From Methanosphaera sp. (GTDB lineage Archaea; Methanobacteriota; Methanobacteria; Methanobacteriales; Methanobacteriaceae), in the NCBI GenBank assembly GCA_021199865.1, contig JAJQHG010000075.1:1-36790 (forward strand): a stretch of 36,790 bases of DNA, in the 5' to 3' direction. Positions 25,745-33,775 of this stretch are shown in pieces (within the stretch, counting starts at the first letter, position 1; each line of letters starts with the position of its first letter). The notes below the pieces were generated by a model. That model saw only the letters and a list, made by a program, of their open reading frames with translations, was not told the origin of the DNA and did no database searches. Position numbers and translations under genes: made by a program.

Positions 25745-26415
25745 AATGATCCCTCAAATAAATTAAATACTTGGTCAATCCTTGCTAGTTCAGGTCCAGT
25801 AGTCTTATTTCCTACTATTACACCCTTAGAATTTGCAATGATACATGCTCCTACTAGTTTAACTCCACGGTTAACTGTACCTATCTCAGCTGGTACTCCT
25901 AACACATCTTCAATCATATCTAATTCATCCTCTGATGCATCTGGATGTACAAGTGCACCCCTATTTGTTGCAGCAATTGCTGAACCAACAATATCTAATC
26001 CAGCAACAGTCATACCAACAACCTCTACCTCTAGAGTCTTCCTGATAATACTCTTAGCCTTATTAGAAATATTAGGATTTACTATAACTCCATTATCATT
26101 AGCCACAATAATATTACCTATTGCAGTTAATGTGTCTGGCATGACCTCAACATTAACATTATTCTCACGTAGAATATCTAGTTCATGTGAAAAAACATGT
26201 TGTGAAACAAGTAACCCATTAGAGTTACCAGCCATCAGTGCTCCAGCTAGATTACTACCACAGATTGGAGTTTTTATCACAGGAACATTTAATGTTTCCT
26301 TGATAGTCTCTAGGTATGAATCCTGGAGTCCTGGGGATACTATAGCAACATTATCCTTTGCTAGTATAGAAACACCTAAGTTAGGATTTCCATCAATATC
26401 AAATCTTTGTATCAT
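25741..26415 (-). CDS. eif6: Translation initiation factor aIF6
   Basis: A 224-residue pentein-fold anti-association factor that binds the large ribosomal subunit through uL14 and blocks premature 30S joining. The five-fold quasi-repeat is visible as recurring NxxGxLV/I blocks (GNSNGLLVS, NDNGVIVNP, TNRGALVHP, NSKGVIVG). Length is typical of archaeal and eukaryotic eIF6 cores. It is the first gene of the aIF6-eL20-pfdA segment, after a 225-base gap from eL31 that could hold its own promoter. Confidence 0.95.
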   Translation of the reverse strand: MIQRFDIDGNPNLGVSILAKDNVAIVSPGLQDSYLETIKETLNVPVIKTPICGSNLAGALMAGNSNGLLVSQHVFSHELDILRENNVNVEVMPDTLTAIGNIIVANDNGVIVNPNISNKAKSIIRKTLEVEVVGMTVAGLDIVGSAIAATNRGALVHPDASEDELDMIEDVLGVPAEIGTVNRGVKLVGACIIANSKGVIVGNKTTGPELARIDQVFNLFEGSL

Positions 26416-26464
26416 ATTCTCACTCTATCTGTGAACTATTTCTATTAAAAATGTATCAATATAA

Positions 26465-26494
26465 CTAGAAATGTACATCTCTTAAACATTCTAG
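26465..26494. repeat. Imperfect inverted repeat in the eL31-aIF6 gap
   Basis: CTAGAAATGT and ACATTCTAG (one-base bulge) face each other across 11 bases in the 225-base non-coding gap. It could form a hairpin in the leader RNA of aIF6 or be a chance feature of AT-rich DNA. Confidence 0.35.
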
Positions 26495-26640
26495 GTTATA
26501 TTATGTAGTAAGAGAGTTGATTAAGTTCTCTAAATATTTACATGTATACATTATTATCTAAAATCCTTAGTAACTCGTATTATATGATAAAGAGTTTAGA
26601 TAACATAATATTTTCATAGTTAGCTTATAGTAAATAAAAA

Positions 26641-26886
26641 TTATTCATCTACTAATGTTACTTCTACAGTTCCATCTTCCTCTACAGCTTTAACCTTAAT
26701 CTTAGAAGGGATTTTCTCTAGTCCTCTCTCCCAGATCTTCTCATTAACTGATGTATCAATAATTACATCCTCTGCCTTCATATGTTTAGTAATGAACTCA
26801 CGGATGTATCTCATTGCTCTTGGTGATCTTTTAGTACGAGGTACTCTTTTAACATCCCTTAAAGGAATAGTATAAATTCTCTCCAT
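26641..26886 (-). CDS. rpl31e: Ribosomal protein eL31
   Basis: An 81-residue large-subunit protein near the polypeptide exit tunnel, found only in archaea and eukaryotes. Recognised from the N-terminal YTIPLRDVKRVPRTKRSPRA block and the IWERGLEKIPSKIKVKA segment. It follows eL39 in the same order as in most Euryarchaeota. Confidence 0.95.
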   Translation of the reverse strand: MERIYTIPLRDVKRVPRTKRSPRAMRYIREFITKHMKAEDVIIDTSVNEKIWERGLEKIPSKIKVKAVEEDGTVEVTLVDE

Positions 26887-26947
26887 TCTAATACACTCCT
26901 ATAAATCAGTTTACATAAATAAAATAAAGCACAAACCCAGTACAGGA

Positions 26948-27103
26948 TTATACTTTAATTTTACTTCTCCTCCATTGTCTACTCTTTGGGTGAGTTCTAA
27001 GTTTTCTTGATGTTTTCATCATAGCAAAGATAGGAACTCTTCTGTTCTGTTTAGTCTTCTTAGCTAATCTAATTTTTTTAGGTAAAGTCTTATTTTTACT
27101 CAT
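26948..27103 (-). CDS. rpl39e: Ribosomal protein eL39
   Basis: A 51-residue, very basic protein easily missed by length cut-offs. It reads MSKNKTLPKKIRLAKKTKQN at the start, with VPIFAMMKT in the middle and HPKSRQWRRSKIKV at the end, the exact eL39 pattern (exit-tunnel protein). Its ATG overlaps the stop of the preceding PP-loop gene by 8 bases (ATGAGTAA). eL31 follows about 60 bases downstream. Confidence 0.96.
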   Translation of the reverse strand: MSKNKTLPKKIRLAKKTKQNRRVPIFAMMKTSRKLRTHPKSRQWRRSKIKV

Positions 27104-27686
27104 TTTTATTCCATCCTATAACTTTTGACTGAATATGTTGTGGGAAAATATTTGATATATCATAACCGTTATCCATAAGACTTACACGTATCTCCATCTC
27201 ATAGTCAGAACTATTATAAATATCACTAGGATGTTGATCAATCTCAAATAGGTCATCACTTACATCATTAATTGTCTTATAACCAATACCTGTAAGATTA
27301 ACATACTGGATATTCTTACGATCCTCTAAGCTCTGTATCTGTGACTGTGTAAGTTTAGGTATACGATCCTCACGTCTAGTTCCATCAGCTATAACATCAT
27401 ACTCATCTGCCAGGTGTTCAAGTACAGTGTGATGAATATAATTAATACCATTATTAGGAAACTGATCCTCTATAATCATATTAACAGCATCCTCCAATAT
27501 ACTCCTATCAAGGCTTATAACTCTATGCTTAAATCCAAGATTCTCTGCAGACTTCTTTGCAGGAATTGTTGAATCAAACAAACCAAAATTAATAGTCACA
27601 AGCTCAACATCATATCCTAGCCTGTCAAGTATAACAGCCATCAGGGAACTATCCTTTCCACCACTATATAATACAGCTGTTTTCAT
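27096..27686 (-). CDS. PP-loop ATP pyrophosphatase-like protein (substrate unknown)
   Basis: A 196-residue protein of the adenine-nucleotide alpha-hydrolase superfamily. The PP-loop SGGKDSS (residues 8-14) binds ATP, and DGTRREDRIP later in the chain is a typical second active-site block. Such enzymes activate a carbonyl or RNA base by adenylation, as in tRNA thiolation, QueC or asparagine-synthase types. There is no zinc-finger or THUMP domain, so the substrate is open. It is embedded between PDCD5-like protein and eL39 in the translation superoperon, which suggests an RNA-modification role; that is inference only. Confidence 0.82.
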   Translation of the reverse strand: MKTAVLYSGGKDSSLMAVILDRLGYDVELVTINFGLFDSTIPAKKSAENLGFKHRVISLDRSILEDAVNMIIEDQFPNNGINYIHHTVLEHLADEYDVIADGTRREDRIPKLTQSQIQSLEDRKNIQYVNLTGIGYKTINDVSDDLFEIDQHPSDIYNSSDYEMEIRVSLMDNGYDISNIFPQHIQSKVIGWNKNE

Positions 27687-27698
27687 AATTTATCAAGT

Positions 27699-28055
27699 TT
27701 ATTTTCTGGTAATATGAATTTCACGTTTATTACTTGTTGTTTGGTTAAGTATCTGTTTTAATGTATCATCACTAACAGGTATCTGTATACGACCAGACTG
27801 AGCTAAACTAATTAACTGCATCTCTATTGAATTAACAAGTTCAGGCTTAGTTAGTCTAAGATTAGAGAGTCTTTGACGCGCCTCAGCAGACAGAATCTGT
27901 CTAAGTGCAGTCTTCTTTTCTTCCTCAAACTGTTGTTGGGCAGCCTGTTGTTGTTGCATTTGCTGAAGATCAACACCCTGTTGATTCATCTGTTGTTGCT
28001 GTTGTTGTTGTAGTTCTTGCATTCTTCTACGTCTTATCTCGTCAAGTTCACTCAT
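27699..28055 (-). CDS. PDCD5-family DNA-binding protein
   Basis: A 118-residue helical protein of the archaeal/eukaryotic PDCD5 (TFAR19) family. The N-terminal helix MSELDEIRRRRMQELQQ runs into a long Gln-rich stretch (about residues 14-48). The conserved core contains ILSAEARQRLSNLRLTKPEL and ends IHITRK. Biochemical work on relatives shows nucleic-acid binding; the cellular role in archaea is uncertain. The Gln tract is longer and purer than usual. It lies between eS19 and the PP-loop gene, its normal neighbourhood. Confidence 0.92.
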   Translation of the reverse strand: MSELDEIRRRRMQELQQQQQQQMNQQGVDLQQMQQQQAAQQQFEEEKKTALRQILSAEARQRLSNLRLTKPELVNSIEMQLISLAQSGRIQIPVSDDTLKQILNQTTSNKREIHITRK

Positions 28056-28096
28056 AATAACAACTCCTTATACACGTATTCATGATTACTATAATT

Positions 28097-28534
28097 TTAA
28101 TATTTTGATAACTCAGGAATATCTTTAATTATCTCAGTTGCCTTATTATCTAAGTATGATTGACCAGCTGGGGTAACAGTTCTTCCTTTTTCTGTCTGTT
28201 GAACGTATCCAATATCCTCTAATTGTTGTAGAGCAGTTCTGATTATGGATCCACTACCTTTTCTGAACTTGTTAGGTGCTCCACCCATATCCTTTGCTCC
28301 ACCGTACTTGGTTTGTAGTTTACCAATACCGACTGGACCATCAACATATACTCTTCTTAATAAACTTGCTGTTCTTACATACCACCAATCTGGGTCTTCT
28401 GGTCTACGTTCTTTGTGTACACCAGTCTTAACAAATTGAGACCATGCAGGTGGATTTACTTTACTATTATCTTTTAATTCTTTACTTACTGCACTAATTA
28501 AACTCTCAGCAGGTACATCAAATGCTGTTGTCAT
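28097..28534 (-). CDS. rps19e: Ribosomal protein eS19
   Basis: A 145-residue small-subunit protein with the winged-helix eS19 fold. Recognised from PPAWSQFVKTGVHKERRPED, WWYVRTASLLRRVYVDGPVG and KGSGSIIRTALQQLEDIGYV. GGAGG lies upstream of the ATG at 28534. It is part of the rnp4-yhbY-eS19-PDCD5 run. Confidence 0.96.
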   Translation of the reverse strand: MTTAFDVPAESLISAVSKELKDNSKVNPPAWSQFVKTGVHKERRPEDPDWWYVRTASLLRRVYVDGPVGIGKLQTKYGGAKDMGGAPNKFRKGSGSIIRTALQQLEDIGYVQQTEKGRTVTPAGQSYLDNKATEIIKDIPELSKY

Positions 28535-28591
28535 GTTTAATATGCCTCCTATAAAATATAATGCTAAAAATGATTTCTAATTTCTTAGAGA

Positions 28592-28852
28592 TTACTTTCT
28601 CTTATATAATACAGCAACATTACCTCTAACATCAATAAGTTTAGACTTAGTATTAGACACGATCTCCTCTAGGAATTCATCCTTATTAGATGCAATATTT
28701 CTAGTAAAACGTATCTTTACTACTTCATTATTCTTTAATTGACGTTTAATTTCCTCGATAACCTTGTCATTAACACCATTTCTTCCAATATTAATTTCAA
28801 CAGTATCAAGAGAATTTCTCATTATTTCTTTTCTACTCTGGACTTTGCTCAA
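28592..28852 (-). CDS. yhbY: YhbY/CRM-domain RNA-binding protein
   Basis: An 86-residue single CRM (CRS1-YhbY) domain with a KH-like fold, associated with pre-ribosomal particles. Key blocks are INIGRNGVNDKVIEEIKRQL, the VVKIRFTRN strand and the C-terminal RGNVAVLYKRK. The loop is GRNG where the canonical motif is GxxG. The start is TTG (28852), chosen because GGAGA lies upstream and the N-terminus then matches archaeal relatives; ATG at 28822 would remove 10 residues. It directly follows rnp4. Confidence 0.88.
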   Translation of the reverse strand: MSKVQSRKEIMRNSLDTVEINIGRNGVNDKVIEEIKRQLKNNEVVKIRFTRNIASNKDEFLEEIVSNTKSKLIDVRGNVAVLYKRK

Positions 28853-28870
28853 ATCAATCTCTCCATTAAA

Positions 28871-29188
28871 CTATTTATCTTTTTTAGTGTAAGGAACTCT
28901 AGTAACATGTCCACACTCTAAGCATTGTCTGTGAATCATATTATCTTTAAGTCTTACTCTTAAGTTGAATCCTGGTTTAAGGAATTTATTACAATTTTTA
29001 CAAAACCTTCCTCGCCAATAATCAGGTAATGGTATATTATATTTAGTAGAGATATCACGAGTTAACTTAACATAACGATCAGATCGTTCTGGGTGAGTGG
29101 AAAATTCCTCCTCTGCTTGATTAAACAATATCTGCATTCTCTCGGATGCTATCTTGTTTACCCAATTAGGTCGTTTTCTTCTACTCAA
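28871..29188 (-). CDS. rnp4: RNase P protein component 4 (Rpr2/Rpp21)
   Basis: A 105-residue zinc-ribbon subunit of archaeal RNase P, which trims tRNA 5' ends. Two N-terminal helices precede the ribbon, whose ligands are Cys63, Cys66, Cys89 and Cys92 (FCKNC and CLECG). The start is TTG (29188) with GAGG about 11 bases upstream; no suitable ATG exists upstream. It is the first gene of the large translation/RNA operon, downstream of a 387-base gap. Confidence 0.92.
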   Translation of the reverse strand: MSRRKRPNWVNKIASERMQILFNQAEEEFSTHPERSDRYVKLTRDISTKYNIPLPDYWRGRFCKNCNKFLKPGFNLRVRLKDNMIHRQCLECGHVTRVPYTKKDK

Positions 29189-29576
29189 AAATATCTAATC
29201 CTCTAAAAAATATAGAATATTCTTCTTAAGTGCAAGGAATGAATTTATGAAAAACATAAATTTAGATAGTAAACTTAAGAATAATAATATAAGTTATTTA
29301 TTTTATTATTTAAATAAGTTATGTTATTTTCATTGAATTAATATAAAAAATAGTATATAATTGACTTAATCTACAATGAAATTACATCAATATATTTCAT
29401 TCTAGGGATAATTAATTAATTATAGAAAAAATTTATATAAGATGTTAATCAAAAATTTTAGGAATAATTATATTATAAAGTTAATATTATCCGTGTTTAT
29501 ATTATCCTTGTTAATATTATCAGTGTTTATTAATTAAAAATATGATAATACATAGTTAAGATAAGATTATTATACT
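29189..29576. other. 387-base AT-rich intergenic region
   Basis: Between the AK6-like gene and rnp4. It holds no convincing ORF. It must contain the promoter of the rnp4 operon; several TTTATATA-like boxes are present but cannot be ranked by eye. A 15-bp tandem repeat lies at its far end. Confidence 0.6.
29481..29530. repeat. 15-bp tandem repeat, three copies plus a partial one
   Basis: TTAATATTATCCGTG, TTTATATTATCCTTG, TTAATATTATCAGTG, then TTTAT. Period 15, starting at 29481, 29496 and 29511. It lies about 50 bases after the AK6-like stop. Confidence 0.8.
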
Positions 29577-30122
29577 TTAGTTTAGATATGAGAAATAATC
29601 AGCTAAGTAATCAACTTGACCAGCAGGATATGACTTGGATCCACTAATAATACCCATAATATCATCAACAACCTCATCAATACTTAAATTAGATGTATCA
29701 ATCTCCGAGATATTATCACCATAAGTCTCATATGCCTCACTAGTACATATACCAAGAATCTCAGCACTAATATTCTCCTGAACCTTCTTATCACTCCATC
29801 CACGACTATCTAGACGTAGACTTAATACATCAGGATTACATCTAAGAATAATAACACAGTCAGCATTAGGATAATCATGTGCCAAGTGACCCTCAAATAC
29901 TATATCATCTTCTGGATTACTATTTCTAATATTATCAATTATAGGTATCATAGCCTCTGTATCAACAATTCTATATCCACGCTCATCATCAATACCCATA
30001 TCTAAGTCATAATCATCAAGTAAACTGTTAATACTAATTAACATAGAATTAGTCTTCTTAGATAATTTATCAGATACCGTTGTCTTTCCACAGCCAGGAG
30101 TACCTGTAATAATAATCATCAT
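29577..30122 (-). CDS. Adenylate kinase-like NTPase (AK6/Fap7-type)
   Basis: A 181-residue P-loop kinase: Walker A GTPGCGKTT near the N-terminus, a nucleotide-binding VFEGHLAHDY block, and an ILRCNPDVLSLRLDSRGW segment typical of the archaeal/eukaryotic AK6 (Fap7, hCINAP) family. Relatives combine adenylate kinase/ATPase activity with 40S ribosome maturation. The frame extends to a TTG at 30131, but ATG at 30122 (or 30119) fits the family N-terminus MIIITGTPG better. It follows threonine synthase by 33 bases and may be co-transcribed. Confidence 0.85.
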   Translation of the reverse strand: MMIIITGTPGCGKTTVSDKLSKKTNSMLISINSLLDDYDLDMGIDDERGYRIVDTEAMIPIIDNIRNSNPEDDIVFEGHLAHDYPNADCVIILRCNPDVLSLRLDSRGWSDKKVQENISAEILGICTSEAYETYGDNISEIDTSNLSIDEVVDDIMGIISGSKSYPAGQVDYLADYFSYLN

Positions 30123-30155
30123 AGAAATCAATAATATAAAAAAAAAGGAGTAGTA

Positions 30156-31355
30156 TTAGAGGTTTCTAATTACACTCTTAATATCGTTTGGATCACTAGA
30201 AACCTTTGTTGGCTCTTCACATGCATCAATAGCAACATTAGGATCTTTAAGTACATGTCCTGTAACAATACAGACAACCTTTTCGCCCTTATCAACAACA
30301 CCATTTTCTACAAGCTTTCTTAGTCCTGCAATAGATGCTGCACTTGCAGGCTCTACACCAATACCCTCACTACGTGCAAGATACTTTTGAGCATCAAGAA
30401 TCTCATCATCAGTAACAGTCTCAGCTGTACCATTAGACTCCTTAATTGCACGCATAGCCTTAAGTGAACTTACAGGTGCACCAATCCTAATAGCAGTTGC
30501 AATAGTTTCAGGATTCTCCACAGGTATTACCTCATCACTACCAGCCTTAACAGCATTAGCTATAGGTGCACTATCAACTGCCTGAATACCAGTCATCATA
30601 GGAGTATCCTTAATATATCCAGCATCTCTAAATTCAGTTATACCCTTCCAGATAGCAGATATATTACCAGCATTACCTACAGGAAGTATGATCCTGTCAG
30701 GTGATTGCCAGCCTAAGTCATGGACAACCTCCATACCAATAGTTTTCTGTCCCTCTAATCTGTATGGGTTAATAGAGTTAAGTAAGTATAATTCACCATC
30801 AAGAGCTAACTGTGTAATAGTCTCAAGGGCATCATCAAAGTTTCCATCAATAGCAAAAACCTTTGCTCCATGGAACATTGCCTGTGCAAGCTTACCTAGT
30901 GCAACCTTACCATCAGGTAGTACAACAGCACATTTTAGTCCTGCACGAGCAGCATATGCTGATAGGGATGCAGATGTGTTACCAGTAGATGCACATCCAA
31001 CCATATCTACACCTAGATCAACAGCCTTAGTAGTACCTACACTCATACCTCTATCCTTAAAACTACCAGTAGGGTTTGATCCTTCTACCTTAACATATAA
31101 GTCTATTCCTAACTCATCACCGATAGTATCACATTTACAGAAAGGTGTTCCACCCTCATCAAGACTTACCCTGTTCTCATATTTTACTGGTAGGAATTCC
31201 TTGTATTTCCAGATATTATCTCTTCTGCCCTCAAATGTTTCACGTGGAATATCCTCAACATCACATTCAACCTCAAGGATTGATCCACACTTACTACAAG
31301 TATATATTATTTCATCATCATCGTATTCTTCATTACAGGAAATACATCTAATCAT
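30156..31355 (-). CDS. thrC: Threonine synthase
   Basis: PLP enzyme converting O-phosphohomoserine to threonine; 399 residues. An N-terminal zinc-ribbon-like segment (Cys4, Cys7, Cys20, Cys23) is typical of archaeal forms. The PLP lysine is Lys100 in NPTGSFKDRGM, the phosphate-binding loop is PVGNAGNIS, and GCASTGNTSAS matches the substrate loop. Cysteate synthase is a close relative in some methanogens and cannot be fully excluded by eye, but threonine synthase is the simpler call. Confidence 0.9.
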   Translation of the reverse strand: MIRCISCNEEYDDDEIIYTCSKCGSILEVECDVEDIPRETFEGRRDNIWKYKEFLPVKYENRVSLDEGGTPFCKCDTIGDELGIDLYVKVEGSNPTGSFKDRGMSVGTTKAVDLGVDMVGCASTGNTSASLSAYAARAGLKCAVVLPDGKVALGKLAQAMFHGAKVFAIDGNFDDALETITQLALDGELYLLNSINPYRLEGQKTIGMEVVHDLGWQSPDRIILPVGNAGNISAIWKGITEFRDAGYIKDTPMMTGIQAVDSAPIANAVKAGSDEVIPVENPETIATAIRIGAPVSSLKAMRAIKESNGTAETVTDDEILDAQKYLARSEGIGVEPASAASIAGLRKLVENGVVDKGEKVVCIVTGHVLKDPNVAIDACEEPTKVSSDPNDIKSVIRNL

Positions 31356-31526
31356 TTAAATTCTCCTAACATTTATTTTGTATAATAGATTATCACAACT
31401 ATTAATAATATATCATTTATTGAATCTACCTAATATTATTATTTATTTTTTCTGTGTATATTACTAGATACAATGTAAATAAATATATAAAAAAAAGAAT
31501 ATTTGAGAGGGTTAATTTTAAACTAC

Positions 31527-32522
31527 CTAGTTAGTCAGGTTGACTGTGACATTATATAATGGTTCATCCTCATGTAGAGAATCATCATAAATATAGATAA
31601 CAGCATGATGAGCTCTAGTATCACCAGAACTATATACTGACTCTTGAATACTTATAGGTTGATTCTCTGGTGCATCAACCATGTTCCACACAAGTGACTT
31701 ATCAAGTAACGTATTACTTGAATCATATAACTCAACATACATTTCAATATAATCATATGAATCTAGTGGTGTCATATTACAACTAATCTCATAAAAAGGT
31801 GCTATTGAATTATCATCATAAGTTATTGAAATAGAGGAAACATTAACATTAGAATTTGATCCCATACCACTAATAACAAACACACCAAATACTACTAAGA
31901 TTATAACTAACACAACAGGTATAGCCCATATCCACTTATTACTACCATTACCACCATTATTAGGTTGGTTAGGATTGCCCTGTGGATTATTATAATAGTT
32001 AGGATCCTGATTACCCATCTGGTTATTCATAGGTTGATTAGGATAGCCTTGTTGATTACCATATGCTTGATCATATCCTCCTGTTGGACTATTTGGTGGC
32101 ATATTACCCATATTCTGCTGGTTATTATTATAATAATTACCATTAGGATTATTCATATTCTGCTGATTATTATTACTACCAGGCATATTAAATTTTGGAC
32201 TATGATTACCATCACGTTCATAGTATGCTAGAATAGTAGAAACTAGGAAACATATACATGATAATATAGCATAATCATTAGTTGTTGCTAATGATGCTAC
32301 AGTACAAACAATATATAATGCTAGGGATATCCTATAATCCATGTTATATAATACTGCACCAACAACACCTATTATTATAATTGCAATGTATACAAAGAAA
32401 GCTATAGCAGCCTCATCAATAAATGAAAATGCATACATGATACGTGCTACATATAAAGCAAATACACAACCTATAAGTGTACTAACCCAATTCAAACGAA
32501 AGTCAATATCATTAAGACCCAT
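31527..32522 (-). CDS. Membrane protein with Asn/Gln/Pro-rich linker and exported C-terminal domain (paralogue A)
   Basis: A 331-residue protein I do not recognise. It starts MGLNDIDFRLNW, then has about four membrane helices (residues 12-105) and a low-complexity Asn/Gln/Pro/Gly/Tyr linker (about 110-195, GNPNQP-type units). A further helix (KWIWAIPVVLVIILVVFGVF) precedes a C-terminal domain of about 115 residues, probably beta-rich and outside the cell, ending VTVNLTN. A GGAGG site precedes the ATG. The linker, last helix and C-terminal domain are closely shared with the upstream neighbour; the N-terminal helices are not. Confidence 0.75.
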   Translation of the reverse strand: MGLNDIDFRLNWVSTLIGCVFALYVARIMYAFSFIDEAAIAFFVYIAIIIIGVVGAVLYNMDYRISLALYIVCTVASLATTNDYAILSCICFLVSTILAYYERDGNHSPKFNMPGSNNNQQNMNNPNGNYYNNNQQNMGNMPPNSPTGGYDQAYGNQQGYPNQPMNNQMGNQDPNYYNNPQGNPNQPNNGGNGSNKWIWAIPVVLVIILVVFGVFVISGMGSNSNVNVSSISITYDDNSIAPFYEISCNMTPLDSYDYIEMYVELYDSSNTLLDKSLVWNMVDAPENQPISIQESVYSSGDTRAHHAVIYIYDDSLHEDEPLYNVTVNLTN

Positions 32523-32540
32523 GTTTTACCTCCTATTAAA

Positions 32541-33353
32541 CTAATTAGTCATGTTGATTGTAGCATTATATACTGGTTCATCATCATGCAATGAACTATC
32601 ATACATGTAAACAATAGCATGATGAGGTTGAATATTATCTGAAATATAACATGTCTCCTGAATACTTATTGGTTGATTCTCTGGTGGATCAGCCATATTC
32701 CATACAAATGACTTATCAATTAACGTATTACTAGAATCATATAACTCAACATACATATCAAGATAATCATATGATTTTAATGGTGTTATATTACAACTAA
32801 TCTCATATGAAGGGAATAATGCACTATCATTATACACTATTGAAACAGATGAAACATTAACATTAGAATTTGATCCAGTATCACTAAAAACAATTACACC
32901 AAATATTACTAATACAATAACTAACACAACAGGTATAGCCCATATCCACTTACTTCTACCATTACCACTAGCATTATTATTATAATTAGGTTGGTTAGGA
33001 TTGCCCTGTGGATTATTATAATAGTTAGGATCCCAGTTACCCCTCGGATTATTCATTGGTTGATTAGGATTTCCCTGCTGATAATTATAATTAGGTTGGT
33101 TAGGATTGCCTTGTGGATTATTATAATAGTTAGGATCCTGATTACCCATCGGATTATTCATTGGTTGATTAGGATTTTCCTGTTGATTACCATATGCATT
33201 ATTATAGTCATCCATAGAACCATTATCAGGATCATTATCCATACTCTGCTGGTTATTATCAAATGCATTATCATAGTCATCTATAGGATCATCTTCTGGT
33301 TTATTATCCTTATTCTGCTGGTTATTATCATCATCAATATCATTAAGCCCCAT
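32541..33353 (-). CDS. Single-pass membrane protein with Asn/Gln/Pro-rich repeats (paralogue B)
   Basis: A 270-residue paralogue of the next gene. It shares the first seven residues (MGLNDID) and the same GGAGGTAAAA-type leader. It then replaces the four membrane helices with an acidic Asp/Asn/Gln region (about 8-55). A 35-residue in-frame repeat follows (GNPNQPMNNPxGNxDPNYYN type, two copies), then one membrane helix (KWIWAIPVVLVIVLVIFGV) and the same C-terminal domain, ending ATINMTN. Topology is most likely an intracellular disordered N-terminus with an extracellular C-terminal domain. Function is unknown. Confidence 0.75.
   Translation of the reverse strand: MGLNDIDDDNNQQNKDNKPEDDPIDDYDNAFDNNQQSMDNDPDNGSMDDYNNAYGNQQENPNQPMNNPMGNQDPNYYNNPQGNPNQPNYNYQQGNPNQPMNNPRGNWDPNYYNNPQGNPNQPNYNNNASGNGRSKWIWAIPVVLVIVLVIFGVIVFSDTGSNSNVNVSSVSIVYNDSALFPSYEISCNITPLKSYDYLDMYVELYDSSNTLIDKSFVWNMADPPENQPISIQETCYISDNIQPHHAIVYMYDSSLHDDEPVYNATINMTN
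32981..33190 (-). repeat. 105-bp in-frame tandem repeat in paralogue B
   Basis: Two adjacent copies, 32981-33085 and 33086-33190, nearly identical by eye, each encoding 35 residues. A single related copy lies in paralogue A at about 31,955-32,060. Confidence 0.75.
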
Positions 33354-33558
33354 ATTTTACCTCCCATAAATTTATTATTAATATATAATATTTAATTTAC
33401 ATTATTTAATACTAACTTTTAATAATAAAAAGAATATCTCTTTAGTAGAATATTATTCAAGAATTTAAATAAGAGTTTTAATATCCGAGTCTTAAGTATA
33501 AATAATTTCTAATTAGAAAAGTCTAAAAAAAATATAAAAAGAATAGTAGTAAAGATGA

Positions 33559-33762
33559 TCATAATTCTTCTATGTCAATCTCTTCTTTATCAATGGTGTT
33601 TAATTTATCATCCTGTATGGTGTTTAATATTAATTGATCAGCATCATACTTATCTACAAGGTTCTTGTATTCAGTATTATCTGGCTTATTATCTTTCTTA
33701 TAATACTTATCAGTAATAATATTATCATCCTTAATAAGTACTACATGATACTTATATAACAC
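33559..33762 (-). CDS. Small acidic hypothetical protein
   Basis: A 67-residue ORF with a GTG start 13 bases after the VIT1-like stop. A GGGTGAT sequence close before the GTG could be its ribosome-binding site. The N-terminus is beta-like (YKYHVVLIKDDNIITDKYY) and the C-terminus strongly acidic (DKEEIDIEEL). I do not recognise it. Position suggests co-transcription with the membrane protein, but it could be spurious. Confidence 0.5.
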   Translation of the reverse strand: MLYKYHVVLIKDDNIITDKYYKKDNKPDNTEYKNLVDKYDADQLILNTIQDDKLNTIDKEEIDIEEL

Positions 33763-33775
33763 ATTATCACCCTAA

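Noticed and set aside
29400..29560. Possible CRISPR array
   Set aside because: The 15-bp units are directly adjacent with no spacers and are too short and AT-rich; no cas gene is present in the window.
31965..33395. Ile-rich plus-strand ORFs opposite the Asn/Gln-rich repeats
   Set aside because: They are the complement of the AAT/CAA-type repeat codons and have no start signals or family resemblance.
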